DNA of 64,000 nt, taken from positions 30,438 to 94,437 of the forward strand of contig NZ_CDDH01000074.1 in the NCBI RefSeq assembly GCF_000819725.1, written 5' to 3'. Both the position numbers and the translations under genes were made by a program. Of the stretch, positions 36,965 through 46,094 are shown in pieces. The notes under the pieces were generated by a model, which saw nothing but the letters and a program-made list of their open reading frames with translations, was not told the DNA's origin and searched no databases. Numbering within the stretch: the stretch's first letter is position 1; every line of letters begins with the position of its first letter. The DNA is from Aeromonas australiensis (GTDB lineage Bacteria > Pseudomonadota > Gammaproteobacteria > Enterobacterales > Aeromonadaceae).

Positions 36965-39082
36965 TCAGTTCTTCTGTCGGCTCACCTTGAGCACGTTGGG
37001 CATCACGCGGATTTTGCGCATGATGTTGGCCAGGTGGATGCGGCTCTTGGTGGTGATGAGCAGGCTCACTTGATAGACCCGGCCATCCTTCTCTTCGGTG
37101 CTGATGGCGTGAATATTGGCGCCGGTGGCGGCAATCACGTTGGCCAGCTCGGCCAGCGCACCCTGATGATTGATGATCTCGATGCTGATGCCGGTGCGGA
37201 ACTCCTGTTCCTGCTCCTTGTCCACTTCCCACTGCACCGGCAGGTACTTGTCCGGCTCTTTACTGTAGCCCTTGATGTTGCGACAAGCTTCCTGGTGGAT
37301 CACCAGACCCTTACCCGGGCTGATATGGGCGATGATGGCATCCCCCGGGATCGGACGGCAACAGTTGGCGAAGGTGACCAGCATGCCGTCGGCACCCTTG
37401 ATCGGCATCTTCTTGCTGCTGGTTTTGGGTTGCTCTTCCGGCGGCAGTTCATCCCCCAGCATGCGGCGCGCCACCATGACACTCATGGCGTTGCCGAGGC
37501 CCACATCGGCCAGCAGTCCCTGCAGGTTCTCATGCTTGGTGTCGGCCAGCACTTGCTGGATGCGCGGCTCGGGGATGTCTTCGATATTTTTGGCGCCCAG
37601 CGCATGGTTGAGCAGGCGGCGACCCAGTACCACCGACTCTTCGGTGCGCAGGTTCTTGAGGAACTGGCGGATCTTGGAGCGGGCCTTGGTGGTCACCACG
37701 AAGTTGAGCCAGGCGGCGTTGGGGCGAGCGCCCGGTGCCGTGATGATCTCGACGGTCTGACCCGAGTGCAGCGGGCTGCTGAGCGGATAGGGGTGGCGGT
37801 CGACCCGGGAGCCGACACAGGCGTGGCCAATATCGGTATGCACCGTGTAGGCGAAGTCCACTGGTGTAGCACCTGTGGGCAGCTCCATGATGCGCCCTTC
37901 CGGGGTGAACACGTAGATCTCGTCGGGGAACAGATCGGTCTTGACCCCTTCGATAAATTCAAAGGAGCTGCCTGCGCTCTGCTGCAGCTCCAGCAGGCTC
38001 TGCATCCAGCGCTGGGCGCGGATCTGGGCAGTGGTGCCCGAGCTGTCGCCATCCTGCTTGTAGGCCCAGTGGGCGGCAACCCCTTTGTCGGCCATCTGGT
38101 CCATGAACTCGGTGCGAATTTGCACCTCCACCGGCACCCCGTGCGGCCCCACCAGCGAGGTATGCAGCGACTGGTAGCCGTTGGTCTTGGGGATGGCGAT
38201 GTAATCCTTGAAGCGGCCGGGGCGCGGTTTGTAGAGGCTGTGCATCTGCCCCAGCACCCGGTAACAGGTATCTATGTCCTTCACTTTGACCCGAAAGGCG
38301 TAGATATCCATTACCTCATGAAATTGCAGCTCTTTTTTCTCCATCTTGTTGTAGATGGAGAAGAGGTTCTTCTCGCGGCCACTGACCTGATGCTCGATCC
38401 CCGCCTCTTTCAGGCGACCGCTGATTTCGCTCTGGATGGCATCGATGATCTCACGGCGATTGCCACGGGCGCGGCGCACCGATTCGCGCAGCACGCGGGA
38501 TCGCATGGGATAGAGCGCTTCGAAGCCCAACTCCTCCAGCTCGTTCTTCATGGTGTGAATACCGAGGCGGTTGGCGATGGGGGCGAAAATTTCGAGGGTT
38601 TCCCTGGCGATACGACGGCGCTTGTCAGGGCGCAGGGAGCCCAGGGTGCGCATATTGTGGGTACGGTCGGCCAGCTTGATCAAAATGACCCGAATATCCT
38701 GGGTCATTGCCATCACCATCTTGCGGAAGTTCTCGGCTTGCGCCTCTTTGCGATCGCGAAATTTCAGCTTGTCGAGCTTGGAGACCCCGGCCACCAGCTC
38801 GGCGACGGCATTGCCAAACTGTTCGGCCAGGTCCGCCTTGGTGACAGAGGTGTCTTCGATAACGTCGTGCAGCACGGCGGCCATCAGGGTTTCATGATCG
38901 AGGCGCATGTCACCGAGAATACGGGCAACGGCAACAGGGTGGGTAATATAGGGTTCGCCACTGGAGCGCATCTGGCCCTGGTGGGCATCACGGGCCACCA
39001 CATAGGCTTGCTTGAGCTTCTCAACCTGCTCTGGCAGCAGGTAGGAACTGGCTATTTCTTTAAGGTTTTCAAATAAATACAA
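36965..39082 (-). CDS. spoT: Bifunctional (p)ppGpp synthase/hydrolase SpoT
   Basis: 705 residues. HD hydrolase domain with AAVLHDVIEDT (about 68-78), synthetase domain with the RFKD motif in GRFKDYIAIPKTNGYQSLHT, TGS domain (EIYVFTPEGRIMELP) and a C-terminal ACT domain. The protein makes and degrades the stringent alarmone. It lies in the conserved gmk-rpoZ-spoT-trmH order, 131 bp from rpoZ. Confidence 0.97.
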   Translation of the reverse strand: MYLFENLKEIASSYLLPEQVEKLKQAYVVARDAHQGQMRSSGEPYITHPVAVARILGDMRLDHETLMAAVLHDVIEDTSVTKADLAEQFGNAVAELVAGVSKLDKLKFRDRKEAQAENFRKMVMAMTQDIRVILIKLADRTHNMRTLGSLRPDKRRRIARETLEIFAPIANRLGIHTMKNELEELGFEALYPMRSRVLRESVRRARGNRREIIDAIQSEISGRLKEAGIEHQVSGREKNLFSIYNKMEKKELQFHEVMDIYAFRVKVKDIDTCYRVLGQMHSLYKPRPGRFKDYIAIPKTNGYQSLHTSLVGPHGVPVEVQIRTEFMDQMADKGVAAHWAYKQDGDSSGTTAQIRAQRWMQSLLELQQSAGSSFEFIEGVKTDLFPDEIYVFTPEGRIMELPTGATPVDFAYTVHTDIGHACVGSRVDRHPYPLSSPLHSGQTVEIITAPGARPNAAWLNFVVTTKARSKIRQFLKNLRTEESVVLGRRLLNHALGAKNIEDIPEPRIQQVLADTKHENLQGLLADVGLGNAMSVMVARRMLGDELPPEEQPKTSSKKMPIKGADGMLVTFANCCRPIPGDAIIAHISPGKGLVIHQEACRNIKGYSKEPDKYLPVQWEVDKEQEQEFRTGISIEIINHQGALAELANVIAATGANIHAISTEEKDGRVYQVSLLITTKSRIHLANIMRKIRVMPNVLKVSRQKN

Positions 39083-39213
39083 GACAGTCCCCGCAGCGGT
39101 GAAACGGCAATCCGTGGAATTGAGGGTAGAGCCCTGAGTTTGCGAGGTTTTCGAGCGGTTGTAAATGGGGATGAACAGTCGGCACCCGGGCGGGTGCCAA
39201 CCGGAGAAATAAC

Positions 39214-39489
39214 TTAACCGCGGCCTTCGGCGATGGCAGCAACGGCAGCCAGCTCGGCGGCTTCCTGCTCTTGCTGTTCGTAGCGGTCCTGGGTGTCCAT
39301 CACTTGATTGTTCACCAGACCCAGCTCGATCTCACGCAGGGCGATCACGGTCGGCTTGTCATTCTCTTCGTCGACCAGGGGATCTTTGCCTTGTACCGCG
39401 ATTTGACGAGCGCGGCGCGCGGCGACCAGCACCAGGTCAAAACGGTTACCTACCTGTTTTACAGCATCTTCTACAGTAACGCGTGCCAT
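39214..39489 (-). CDS. rpoZ: RNA polymerase omega subunit
   Basis: 91 residues, the E. coli length, beginning [20 protein letters not shown] with the [14 protein letters not shown] segment. Omega binds the beta' subunit and, with it, one ppGpp site, which fits its place before spoT. The C-terminus is Ala/Glu-rich. Confidence 0.97.
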   Translation of the reverse strand: MARVTVEDAVKQVGNRFDLVLVAARRARQIAVQGKDPLVDEENDKPTVIALREIELGLVNNQVMDTQDRYEQQEQEAAELAAVAAIAEGRG

Positions 39490-39569
39490 GCAGGACTCCA
39501 GTTATGTGGGCTTTCTGTATTCAGAAAAGCAGTGTTTAAAAATGACGCAAAAGTTTACTCGTTTTTGGC

Positions 39570-40196
39570 TTACTCTGCCAGTAACTGTTGCAGCAAGTTT
39601 TGTTGCGCCTGTTGCTGGTGACGCATCTCCAGCCGCTGGCTCTCAATAATGGCTCTGAGCTGGAACAACGCTTGCTCGAACTCTTCATTGATAATGACAT
39701 AGTCATATTCGTCGTAGTGCACCATTTCGGCAATGGCTTTCGCCATCCGGCCAGCGATCACCTCACTGCTGTCCTGACCTCGCCCAATCAGGCGGCGCTC
39801 CAGCTCTTCGCGGCTGGGGGGCAGGATGAAAATGGATTTGGTCGGCATCTGCTCGCGGATCTGGCGGGCACCCTGCCAGTCGATATCGAGGAATACGTCG
39901 ATCCCCTTGGCCAGACAAGCCTCGATGGCGGCGCGTGATGTGCCGTAGTAATTTCCGAACACTTCGGCCCACTCCAGAAAATCGCCGCGTGCGATCAGCT
40001 CCTTAAACTCTTCCATCTGGACGAAGTGGTAGTGCACGCCGTGCTCTTCACCCGGGCGGGTGGCACGAGTGGTGTGGGAGACCGACAGCTGCATCTTGCC
40101 TGCTTGATTGTGGTTGGTTAGCAAGGCATTGAGCAGACTGGATTTACCCGCGCCGCTCGGAGAAGAGATGATATAGAGAGTGCCTTGTTGCGCCAT
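39570..40196 (-). CDS. gmk: Guanylate kinase
   Basis: 208 residues. P-loop [12 protein letters not shown] (about 12-23), the GMP-binding region [20 protein letters not shown] (40-59) and the lid segment. It converts GMP to GDP with ATP. First gene of the gmk-rpoZ-spoT-trmH group, 80 bp before rpoZ. Confidence 0.97.
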   Translation of the reverse strand: MAQQGTLYIISSPSGAGKSSLLNALLTNHNQAGKMQLSVSHTTRATRPGEEHGVHYHFVQMEEFKELIARGDFLEWAEVFGNYYGTSRAAIEACLAKGIDVFLDIDWQGARQIREQMPTKSIFILPPSREELERRLIGRGQDSSEVIAGRMAKAIAEMVHYDEYDYVIINEEFEQALFQLRAIIESQRLEMRHQQQAQQNLLQQLLAE

Positions 40197-40343
40197 ATTA
40201 TTACCTTTAATCGAAACCGCTGTTTTGGTTGTAGCAGAGGCCGCCGTCTTGTGCCCGAAAGGGAGACAGCCAAACGCAAAATGCGGAAAATGCTTGAGTC
40301 AGGAGGATGTAAAGGCGGCGAATTTTAGCAGAATGCGGTGAAT

Positions 40344-40373
40344 AAAAAAACGGCCGGAGTCATATTCCAGCCG
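40344..40373 (-). terminator. Terminator downstream of the heptosyltransferase gene
   Basis: Minus-strand stem CGGCTGGA/TCCGGCCG (one wobble pair) with a 7-base loop, followed by seven T. It is 120 bp behind the gene. Between them (40374-40496) another possible hairpin, CCATCAGG/CCTGATGG, is seen; no gene is recognised there. Confidence 0.75.
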
Positions 40374-40496
40374 ATCAAAATCTTCGTAGCTTGCTGTGGG
40401 AGCGTAACCCACATCGGCGGCCATTCTGCCTGTCGCCCTGGGGATGGGCCATCAGGTTATCCCTACCTGATGGTTCGGAATTCCCGAGGTGCCCGG

Positions 40497-41561
40497 TCAG
40501 GGTTGCGAGAGCAGCAGCTGACGATCGGCGCAGAGGCGGTCGAAGGCGGCGATAACCTGCTCGTGGGTGATCTTGCCCATGGCCTCCGGGTCTTTGAGGC
40601 GGGTACGCCAGCTCAGCTCGGCCAGCGGCTTGCCGGTCTCCTGCTCGACCAGCTCCTGATAGACGCTGACCACGTAGTCGCGACACAGATAGGGGCCGGT
40701 GCGTGCCGGATTGTGGTGGGCATAGAGGCCGATCACCGGCGTGCCGACGATGGTGGCCATATGGGTGGGGCCAGTATCGGGGGCCAACACCAGACTTGCC
40801 TCGCCAATCAACGCCAATAGCTGCTTGAGATTGGTCTGGCCAACCAGATCGACCGGTTTGCTCTGGCTCAGTTGTTGGATCTCGGCAGCCAGATCCCGCT
40901 CCAGCTTGGCCGGCCCGCCGCAGAGGTAGACCTGAAAGCCCTTGCTGGCGGCGTGATCAGCCAGCGCGGCATAGCCTGCGGCAGTCCAGTTCTTGAACGC
41001 CTTGCTGGCGGCGGCGCAGATCAGCAGGGTCGGTTTGCCGCCCATCTTCTCCCTTGCCCATGCCCGGTGTTCGGCGCTGATGGGCAGTTGCCAGTCCGGG
41101 GTCAGATCCTTGATGCCGAGCGCTTTGGCGAAGGCGAGGAAACCGTCTAGCACATGGGGAGAGTCGGGGGACGGTACCTTGTAGTTAGTGAACAGCCACT
41201 GGCCGTCGTTGGCCCGCTCCTTGTCGAACCCGAGTGTGATCTTTGCCCGGATGCCGAGGGTGGCGATGCTGGCCCGCATGGCCGCCTGCAGGTGCAGCAG
41301 GGCATCAAACCTGCGACCCTTGAGGGTCTGCCAGAGATCGCGATAGCCGCGCCATCCCTTGCTCTTGTCGAAGGGGATCACCTCGACCCCGGGCAGGTCG
41401 GCAAACAGGGTTGCTTCGATTTTGCCGGTGATCCAGGTGATGCGGGTCTGTGGCCACTCCCGCTGGATGACCCGCACCAGCGCCAGTGCGTGGCAGCAAT
41501 CCCCGATGGCAGAGAGCCGCAGGATGCAGATGGAGGAGGGGGGTGTTTGAAATAGCGGCAT
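40497..41561 (-). CDS. LPS core heptosyltransferase (glycosyltransferase family 9, OpsX/WaaC-like)
   Basis: 354 residues from the ATG at 41561; a TTG 21 bp upstream is also possible and neither has a good ribosome-binding site. GT9 features: N-terminal ILRLSAIGDCCHALALVRVI and C-terminal SLVLAPDTGPTHMATIVGTPVIGLY. It transfers heptose to the LPS inner core at the inner membrane. The divergent neighbour kdkA, whose phosphorylated Kdo product is the acceptor used by OpsX in Haemophilus, supports heptosyltransferase I activity. Confidence 0.85.
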   Translation of the reverse strand: MPLFQTPPSSICILRLSAIGDCCHALALVRVIQREWPQTRITWITGKIEATLFADLPGVEVIPFDKSKGWRGYRDLWQTLKGRRFDALLHLQAAMRASIATLGIRAKITLGFDKERANDGQWLFTNYKVPSPDSPHVLDGFLAFAKALGIKDLTPDWQLPISAEHRAWAREKMGGKPTLLICAAASKAFKNWTAAGYAALADHAASKGFQVYLCGGPAKLERDLAAEIQQLSQSKPVDLVGQTNLKQLLALIGEASLVLAPDTGPTHMATIVGTPVIGLYAHHNPARTGPYLCRDYVVSVYQELVEQETGKPLAELSWRTRLKDPEAMGKITHEQVIAAFDRLCADRQLLLSQP

Positions 41562-41782
41562 GTTGTGGCGCACGGCTGGCAAAAAGGGTGGATGGCATTA
41601 TGCAAACTCCCCTCTGGATTGTAAAATTGCGCTCAATCGTCAGCCAGGATAGGCCGGGCCCAGCGCCATGACCTGTCTCTGCACATCGCTGATAAAGGCC
41701 ACTATTGCGGGCATGCCAGAGCGGCAGCCTCATCGCCAATTGAAAAATTGCGATCCATGACCCACCGAGCGGGATCTCCACG

Positions 41783-42496
41783 ATGCGAGTACAGACCGAA
41801 CACAACCAGATCTGTTGGTATGCCGAAGGGGCCTTTCGCGACCCCTCTCCCCAGTTATTCGATCCTGCCTGGTGGCAGAACAATCGTCAGGTGGTGGGCA
41901 CTTCCATCGGGCGGGGGGTGACCTGGTTCGTCAAGGATGAATCACGCCATCTGGTGCTGCGTCACTACTATCGCGGCGGCATGGTGGGCAAGGTGGTGCG
42001 GGATCGCTTCTGGTTCGAAGGGGTCGAGTCGAGCCGCGCCATGGCCGAATACACCTTGCTGGCCAAGCTTTGTGAGCTTGGGCTCCCGGTGCCGCGTCCG
42101 TTTGCTGCCCGCATGGTCAAACAGGGCCCCTTCTATCGCGCCGATATTCTGATCGAGCGCATTCGCGGTGCCAAGGATATGGTGGCGCTGCTCAAGCAGG
42201 GGCCGGTGGCGACCGAGCTGTGGCACAAGATAGGCCAGACGGTGCGTCAGCTGCACGATGCCGGGGTCTATCACGCCGATCTCAACAGTCACAACCTGCT
42301 GCTCGATAAAGAGGGCAAGGTGTGGGTGATCGATTTTGACAAGGGGGCGATCCGTTCCCCCGGCGAATGGCAGAAGGCCAATCTGGAACGCTTGCTCCGT
42401 TCATTCAATAAAGAGTCTCAACTGCACACCAGTTTCCACTTCGTACCGGAGAACTGGCAGGCCTTGATGAACGGGTATCAGGGAAAAGCGCTCTGA
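41783..42496 (+). CDS. kdkA: 3-deoxy-D-manno-octulosonic acid (Kdo) kinase
   Basis: 237 residues, kinase-like fold. VYHADLNSHNLLLD (about 165-178) is the catalytic loop and VIDFDKGAIR (about 188-197) holds the Mg-binding Asp. KdkA phosphorylates Kdo of lipid A precursors in organisms with a single Kdo. The divergent heptosyltransferase gene 221 bp away matches the opsX-kdkA pairing of Haemophilus. The intervening region shows no further gene. Confidence 0.9.
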   Translation: MRVQTEHNQICWYAEGAFRDPSPQLFDPAWWQNNRQVVGTSIGRGVTWFVKDESRHLVLRHYYRGGMVGKVVRDRFWFEGVESSRAMAEYTLLAKLCELGLPVPRPFAARMVKQGPFYRADILIERIRGAKDMVALLKQGPVATELWHKIGQTVRQLHDAGVYHADLNSHNLLLDKEGKVWVIDFDKGAIRSPGEWQKANLERLLRSFNKESQLHTSFHFVPENWQALMNGYQGKAL

Positions 42497-42566
42497 CCCT
42501 GTTGCTCGGCATGAACGCCAATGTTACTTATTGAGCAGGTATTCAGATCCTGTTTCGAGGCGCCCT

Positions 42567-43430
42567 ATGGAAATGCTCAAGACACCTGTGGTCGATGTGA
42601 CTACCCGGCTTGATCCGGGTCTGCTGTCTGATGCCATGACACTGCTGGAAGCGGGGATCTGGAGCTGGTCAGCCCAACATGGACTGCAGCGTGATCCCTC
42701 CTGCCTACGGCTGCTGGGGTTGGGAGAGAGTTGGCCGGATGATCTCGGCTGGCTGGATCGGGTGCATCCCGACGATCTCTCCCAGCTGGAAGAGGGTCTG
42801 CTCGCCTGCCAGAGCGGTCGCAGCAGCGGGCTGCGTCTGGAATACCGGATTCTGCATCATCATGGCCACTACATCCGGCTGGAAGAGCGGATCCGTCGCG
42901 ATGAGCGGGGCTATCTGCTGGGTGTCGTCCGTCACCTCGATCCTGCCACCGCGCTGGTGGAGGAGCGACAGGGTACCGATCCGTTGACCGGACTGGAGGG
43001 CCGTGGCCGTTTCGAGCAGCTGCTGGAGGAGCGGCTGGTGACCGAGAGCGGCAGTTTCAGTCTGTTGCAGTTCTCGGTCGATCATCTGGCCAAAATCCAG
43101 CAATTGTTTGGCGAAGCGGCCTGCGATGCCATGCTGGCCAAGCTGGCGCGTAGCGTGCGCCACGAGCTGCGGCGGGAAGATCCCTTCGCCCGCTGGGATG
43201 AGGACGGTTTTATCCTGATGCTCTCCCAGACCGAGCGGATGAGTGCGCTGGAGATTGCCGAGCGGCTGCGCCTCGAGATTGCCGATGCCAGCCTGCTGCC
43301 ACAGCGGCCGGTCACCGTCAGCATCGGGCTGGTGCAGAGTCAGCACGGCGAGCAGATGGATCACTTGCTGGCCCGGCTGGCCAGCTGCCACGGTCAAGCC
43401 AGACGGGAGCACAACTGCGTCGTAGGTTGA
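42567..43430 (+). CDS. PAS-GGDEF protein with degenerate active site
   Basis: 287 residues from the ATG at 42567 (GAGG 7 bp upstream). Residues 20-130 look like a PAS/PAC domain (WSAQHGLQRDPSCLRLLG; RLEYRILHHHGHYIRLEERI). The C-terminal GGDEF fold begins at GTDPLTGLEGRGRFEQLL, but the signature reads RWDEDGF in place of GG(D/E)EF. Diguanylate cyclase activity is therefore unlikely; a binding or regulatory role is more plausible. A perfect 52 bp duplication covers its 3' end. Confidence 0.85.
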   Translation: MEMLKTPVVDVTTRLDPGLLSDAMTLLEAGIWSWSAQHGLQRDPSCLRLLGLGESWPDDLGWLDRVHPDDLSQLEEGLLACQSGRSSGLRLEYRILHHHGHYIRLEERIRRDERGYLLGVVRHLDPATALVEERQGTDPLTGLEGRGRFEQLLEERLVTESGSFSLLQFSVDHLAKIQQLFGEAACDAMLAKLARSVRHELRREDPFARWDEDGFILMLSQTERMSALEIAERLRLEIADASLLPQRPVTVSIGLVQSQHGEQMDHLLARLASCHGQARREHNCVVG

Positions 43431-43500
43431 ACTTCAGTCAGTGCTCACAGCCAGACGGGAGCACAACTGCGTCGTAGGTTGAACTTCAGTCAGTGCTCAC
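43397..43500 (+). repeat. Perfect 52 bp tandem duplication at the end of the GGDEF gene
   Basis: 43397-43448 and 43449-43500 are identical. The first copy contains the last 34 bases of the GGDEF gene including the TGA, so the second repeats the tail as non-coding DNA. The lack of differences indicates a recent event. Confidence 0.97.
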
Positions 43501-43523
43501 TCACTGGCCGACACTGGCTTTAC

Positions 43524-44381
43524 TCAGTGTGTATCCGTAGCTGGCTGCCGTTGGCAGACCCAGAGCGAGGCCAGCATCAGCAGGCCGCCGATGGTCAGCC
43601 GGGTCAGGTCGGTATCCTTGCCCCAGAGCAGCAGATTGACCAGCAAGCCGGCCGGAATGAGCGCATTGTTCATGATGGCCAGCACCCCGCTGGTGACCAG
43701 CGTTGCCCCCTTGTTCCAGAGGAAGTAGCCCAACCCCGAAGCACCCACCCCCAGCCAGAGCAGAATGCCCCACTGCAACCCTGACGTCGGATATTGCGGC
43801 TTGCCCAGCAGCCACCAGGCGGGCAGGGCGATCACCAGGGCGCCCAGATAGAAGCAACCGAATACTGCCTGTTGTGGCGGTTGCTCCGCCTCCCGTGCCA
43901 ACAGTACCTTGTAGCCTACCTGACCAAGGGCGAAACAGAGATTGGCCCCCTGCACCACCAGAAAACCCAGCACATAGCTTTCAGTCAGGCCATCGAAGCG
44001 GATGACGGCAGCCCCCAGCACCGCCAGCAGAGCGCCCCACAGGTAAACCGGTTTGAAGCGCCGCTCTAGCAGATCGTGGAGCAGGGTGACGTAGAGGGGG
44101 GTGAAGATGGTAAAGACCAGCACTTCCGGTACCGTCAGCAGCAGAAATGAGTGGTAATAGAACAGGTACATGATGCCGAGCTGGATGGCGCCGAGCGCCA
44201 TCAGCTTGGCCACCATATCGGGGCGCAGCCAGCGGCGGCGCAGGAAGGGGAGAAATACCAGACTGGCGAGGGCGATGCGGGTCAGCACCGAGAAGTAGGC
44301 ATCGACCTGGCCAGCGAGGTAGACCCCGATCAGGCTGAAGGAGAATGACCAGAGCAGGGTAACCCCTATCAAGTAGTTCAT
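43524..44381 (-). CDS. DMT-superfamily (EamA) transporter
   Basis: 285 residues, ten hydrophobic segments forming two EamA repeats (N-terminal MNYLIGVTLLWSFSFSLIGV; second repeat from about residue 145). Members export amino acids or other metabolites; substrate unknown. Divergent from the DUF6314-like gene. The 52 bp duplication ends 23 bp behind its stop. Confidence 0.87.
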   Translation of the reverse strand: MNYLIGVTLLWSFSFSLIGVYLAGQVDAYFSVLTRIALASLVFLPFLRRRWLRPDMVAKLMALGAIQLGIMYLFYYHSFLLLTVPEVLVFTIFTPLYVTLLHDLLERRFKPVYLWGALLAVLGAAVIRFDGLTESYVLGFLVVQGANLCFALGQVGYKVLLAREAEQPPQQAVFGCFYLGALVIALPAWWLLGKPQYPTSGLQWGILLWLGVGASGLGYFLWNKGATLVTSGVLAIMNNALIPAGLLVNLLLWGKDTDLTRLTIGGLLMLASLWVCQRQPATDTH

Positions 44382-44423
44382 GTGTTTGATTTGTCGTCAG
44401 TTGTCAATTTTAAGGGGGCTATG

Positions 44424-44882
44424 ATGGCCGAGATGGAAGCGGCAATCCAGCGTTTATGGGCGCGATTGCCACAGGTCGGAGCATTTTCCTTTACCGCCAG
44501 TAATGGCGAGGGGTCGGCGACCGACTGGAATGGGCGGGGCGAGGGACGTGTGCAGGTGACCGATCATCAGGGTGGCTGGCTGTTTAACGAGCAGGGCTGT
44601 TACATCACGCCTCATGGCAGGGAGCTCACCATGCACAACCGCTTCTGGTGGCAGCAAAGCGAGAGGGGGGTCCGCCTCTCCCATCTGCGTTATGAGGCTC
44701 CGGTCGAACTGTTCGAGCTGCTGCCGCACGGGGATGGCCGCTGGCTGACCGCTGAATCCCATCTGTGCGGGGCGGATCACTACAGCGCCGAGCTGATCGA
44801 GATAAACGACGGATTTTTTCTGAGTTGGCAGATCAGCGGACCGCGCAAGAACGAGCGGCTCAGCTATCGCTATCTGCTCTGA
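44424..44882 (+). CDS. DUF6314-like small cytosolic protein
   Basis: 152 residues from the ATG at 44424, 5 bp after AAGGGGG; ATG 44421 and a GTG at 44382 are in frame but badly spaced. The sequence looks like an eight- to ten-stranded beta barrel with conserved features NGEGSATDWNGRGEGRVQV, GRELTMHNRFWW and a C-terminal WQISGPRKNERLSYRYL. No signal peptide. I recall this pattern from DUF6314; the role is unknown. Confidence 0.7.
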   Translation: MAEMEAAIQRLWARLPQVGAFSFTASNGEGSATDWNGRGEGRVQVTDHQGGWLFNEQGCYITPHGRELTMHNRFWWQQSERGVRLSHLRYEAPVELFELLPHGDGRWLTAESHLCGADHYSAELIEINDGFFLSWQISGPRKNERLSYRYLL

Positions 44883-44899
44883 CGCCCGCTGGCAGAGAT

Positions 44900-44930
44900 A
44901 AAAAAACCGGCGCAGAACGCCGGTCGAAGG
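44900..44930 (-). terminator. Terminator of the DMT/small-membrane-protein operon
   Basis: ACCGGCG/CGCCGGT stem with CAGAA loop, followed by seven T on the minus strand. It is about 75 bp behind the 53-residue ORF. Confidence 0.82.
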
Positions 44931-45003
44931 GACAAATCGGAGGTTTTTTAAAACAGTCCCAAAAACAGGAGAGATAGACTCTCGTCACACACTCAGAACG
45001 AAT

Positions 45004-45165
45004 TCAGACATGCAGGGCATAACTCAGTATGGCTTGCAGCTTGCTATCAAAGAACCAGGGTAACAGCACCATCAGTAATCCGAGCAGGCCTACCAGTCGC
45101 TGGCGATATTGCCAGCCGGCAATCAACACCAAGCCGCCACACAGAGATGTTACGATGCCTGACAT
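45004..45165 (-). CDS. Small membrane protein, 53 residues, unknown function
   Basis: Begins MSGIVTSLCGGLVLIAGWQY and ends LSYALHV. Two hydrophobic stretches (about 4-18 and 25-42) separated by a basic turn (QYRQRLVG) suggest a two-helix hairpin. GAGG lies 7 bp before the ATG, a good ribosome-binding site, and the ORF overlaps the 3' end of the DMT gene by 16 bp in the same direction, with the operon terminator behind it. Short enough to be missed by gene finders; I recognise no family. Confidence 0.6.
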   Translation of the reverse strand: MSGIVTSLCGGLVLIAGWQYRQRLVGLLGLLMVLLPWFFDSKLQAILSYALHV

Positions 45166-46049
45166 AGGGTGGCCTCACGTTGCATGCGGCGTTGTTGCGC
45201 CCACTGGTTCATGGCGACCGAGCCGAGGATCAGGGCCAGGGCCACGCCGGTGGTGGGGTGGATCTGCTCGCCGAGGAACAGGGCACCCAGCATCACGCCG
45301 AACAGCGGCACCAGATAGTTGCTGAAGGAGGCGAACGTCGGGCCGGCCTTCTGGATCAGCGCCATGTAGAGGAAGTAGACCAGACCGGTACAGAGGGTAC
45401 CCAGTACAGTGATCGCGCTCAGGGCCTGGGTGCTCGGCATGGCCAGATTGCTCAGGTCAACCATGAAGGGGGCGACCAGCAACAACTGGGTAGCTGAGGA
45501 GATCAGGATATTGCGGGCGACCACGACCGGATGGTCCTTGGCGAAGCGCTTGATCATCAGCAGTCCGATGGCGAAGCAGCTGGCCCCGAACAGGATGGCG
45601 ACGGCCCCGAGCAGACCGGCGTTCATGCCCTGGGAGAGTTTTGGCCAGAACAGGGTGAGCACACCGGCAAAGCCAATGATCACCGAGAGCAGACCGGTTT
45701 TGGTGATTCTTTCACCAGAAATAAACAGTGGTGCAGCCAAGATAGTTACAAACGGGATACAACCCATGACCACGGCGGCGATGGCGCTATCCACATACTG
45801 TTGGCCCCAGGCGACCATGATGAAGGGGATGGTGGCATCCAGCAGGGCGATCAGCATATAGGTGCGCCACGGGGTGTGCTCACTCTTGAGTCGCATGAAC
45901 AGGCAGAGCAGACCCAGGGTCAGGCTGCCGCACAGGGCACGACCGGCAGCCACCAGAATGGGGGGCAACTCGGCAACGGCCTGGTGCATGAAAATGAACT
46001 GGGAACCCCACAGCAGGCCAATGGCCAGCAATAACAGATAGCTACGCAT
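45150..46049 (-). CDS. DMT-superfamily (EamA) transporter
   Basis: 299 residues from the ATG at 46049 (GGAG 6 bp upstream; longer in-frame starts lack a signal). Two EamA repeats with ten membrane segments, starting MRSYLLLLAIGLLWGSQFIF; the second repeat contains LVPLFGVMLGALFLGEQI. Substrate unknown. It is divergent from a LysR regulator across 91 bp with a 30-bp-spaced repeat, so that regulator probably controls it. Confidence 0.87.
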   Translation of the reverse strand: MRSYLLLLAIGLLWGSQFIFMHQAVAELPPILVAAGRALCGSLTLGLLCLFMRLKSEHTPWRTYMLIALLDATIPFIMVAWGQQYVDSAIAAVVMGCIPFVTILAAPLFISGERITKTGLLSVIIGFAGVLTLFWPKLSQGMNAGLLGAVAILFGASCFAIGLLMIKRFAKDHPVVVARNILISSATQLLLVAPFMVDLSNLAMPSTQALSAITVLGTLCTGLVYFLYMALIQKAGPTFASFSNYLVPLFGVMLGALFLGEQIHPTTGVALALILGSVAMNQWAQQRRMQREATLCQAS

Positions 46050-46094
46050 TTGAATCTCCGATGTATTAAGCCAGCGCATTCTAGGCAATCTGTT

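Noticed and set aside
36950..39076. A 708-codon open frame antisense to spoT
   Set aside because: Same type of shadow frame; spoT on the other strand is certain.
40415..40496. Hairpin CCATCAGG/CCTGATGG behind the heptosyltransferase gene as an sRNA
   Set aside because: Only one modest stem, no promoter, and the terminator further down is explained by the heptosyltransferase transcript.
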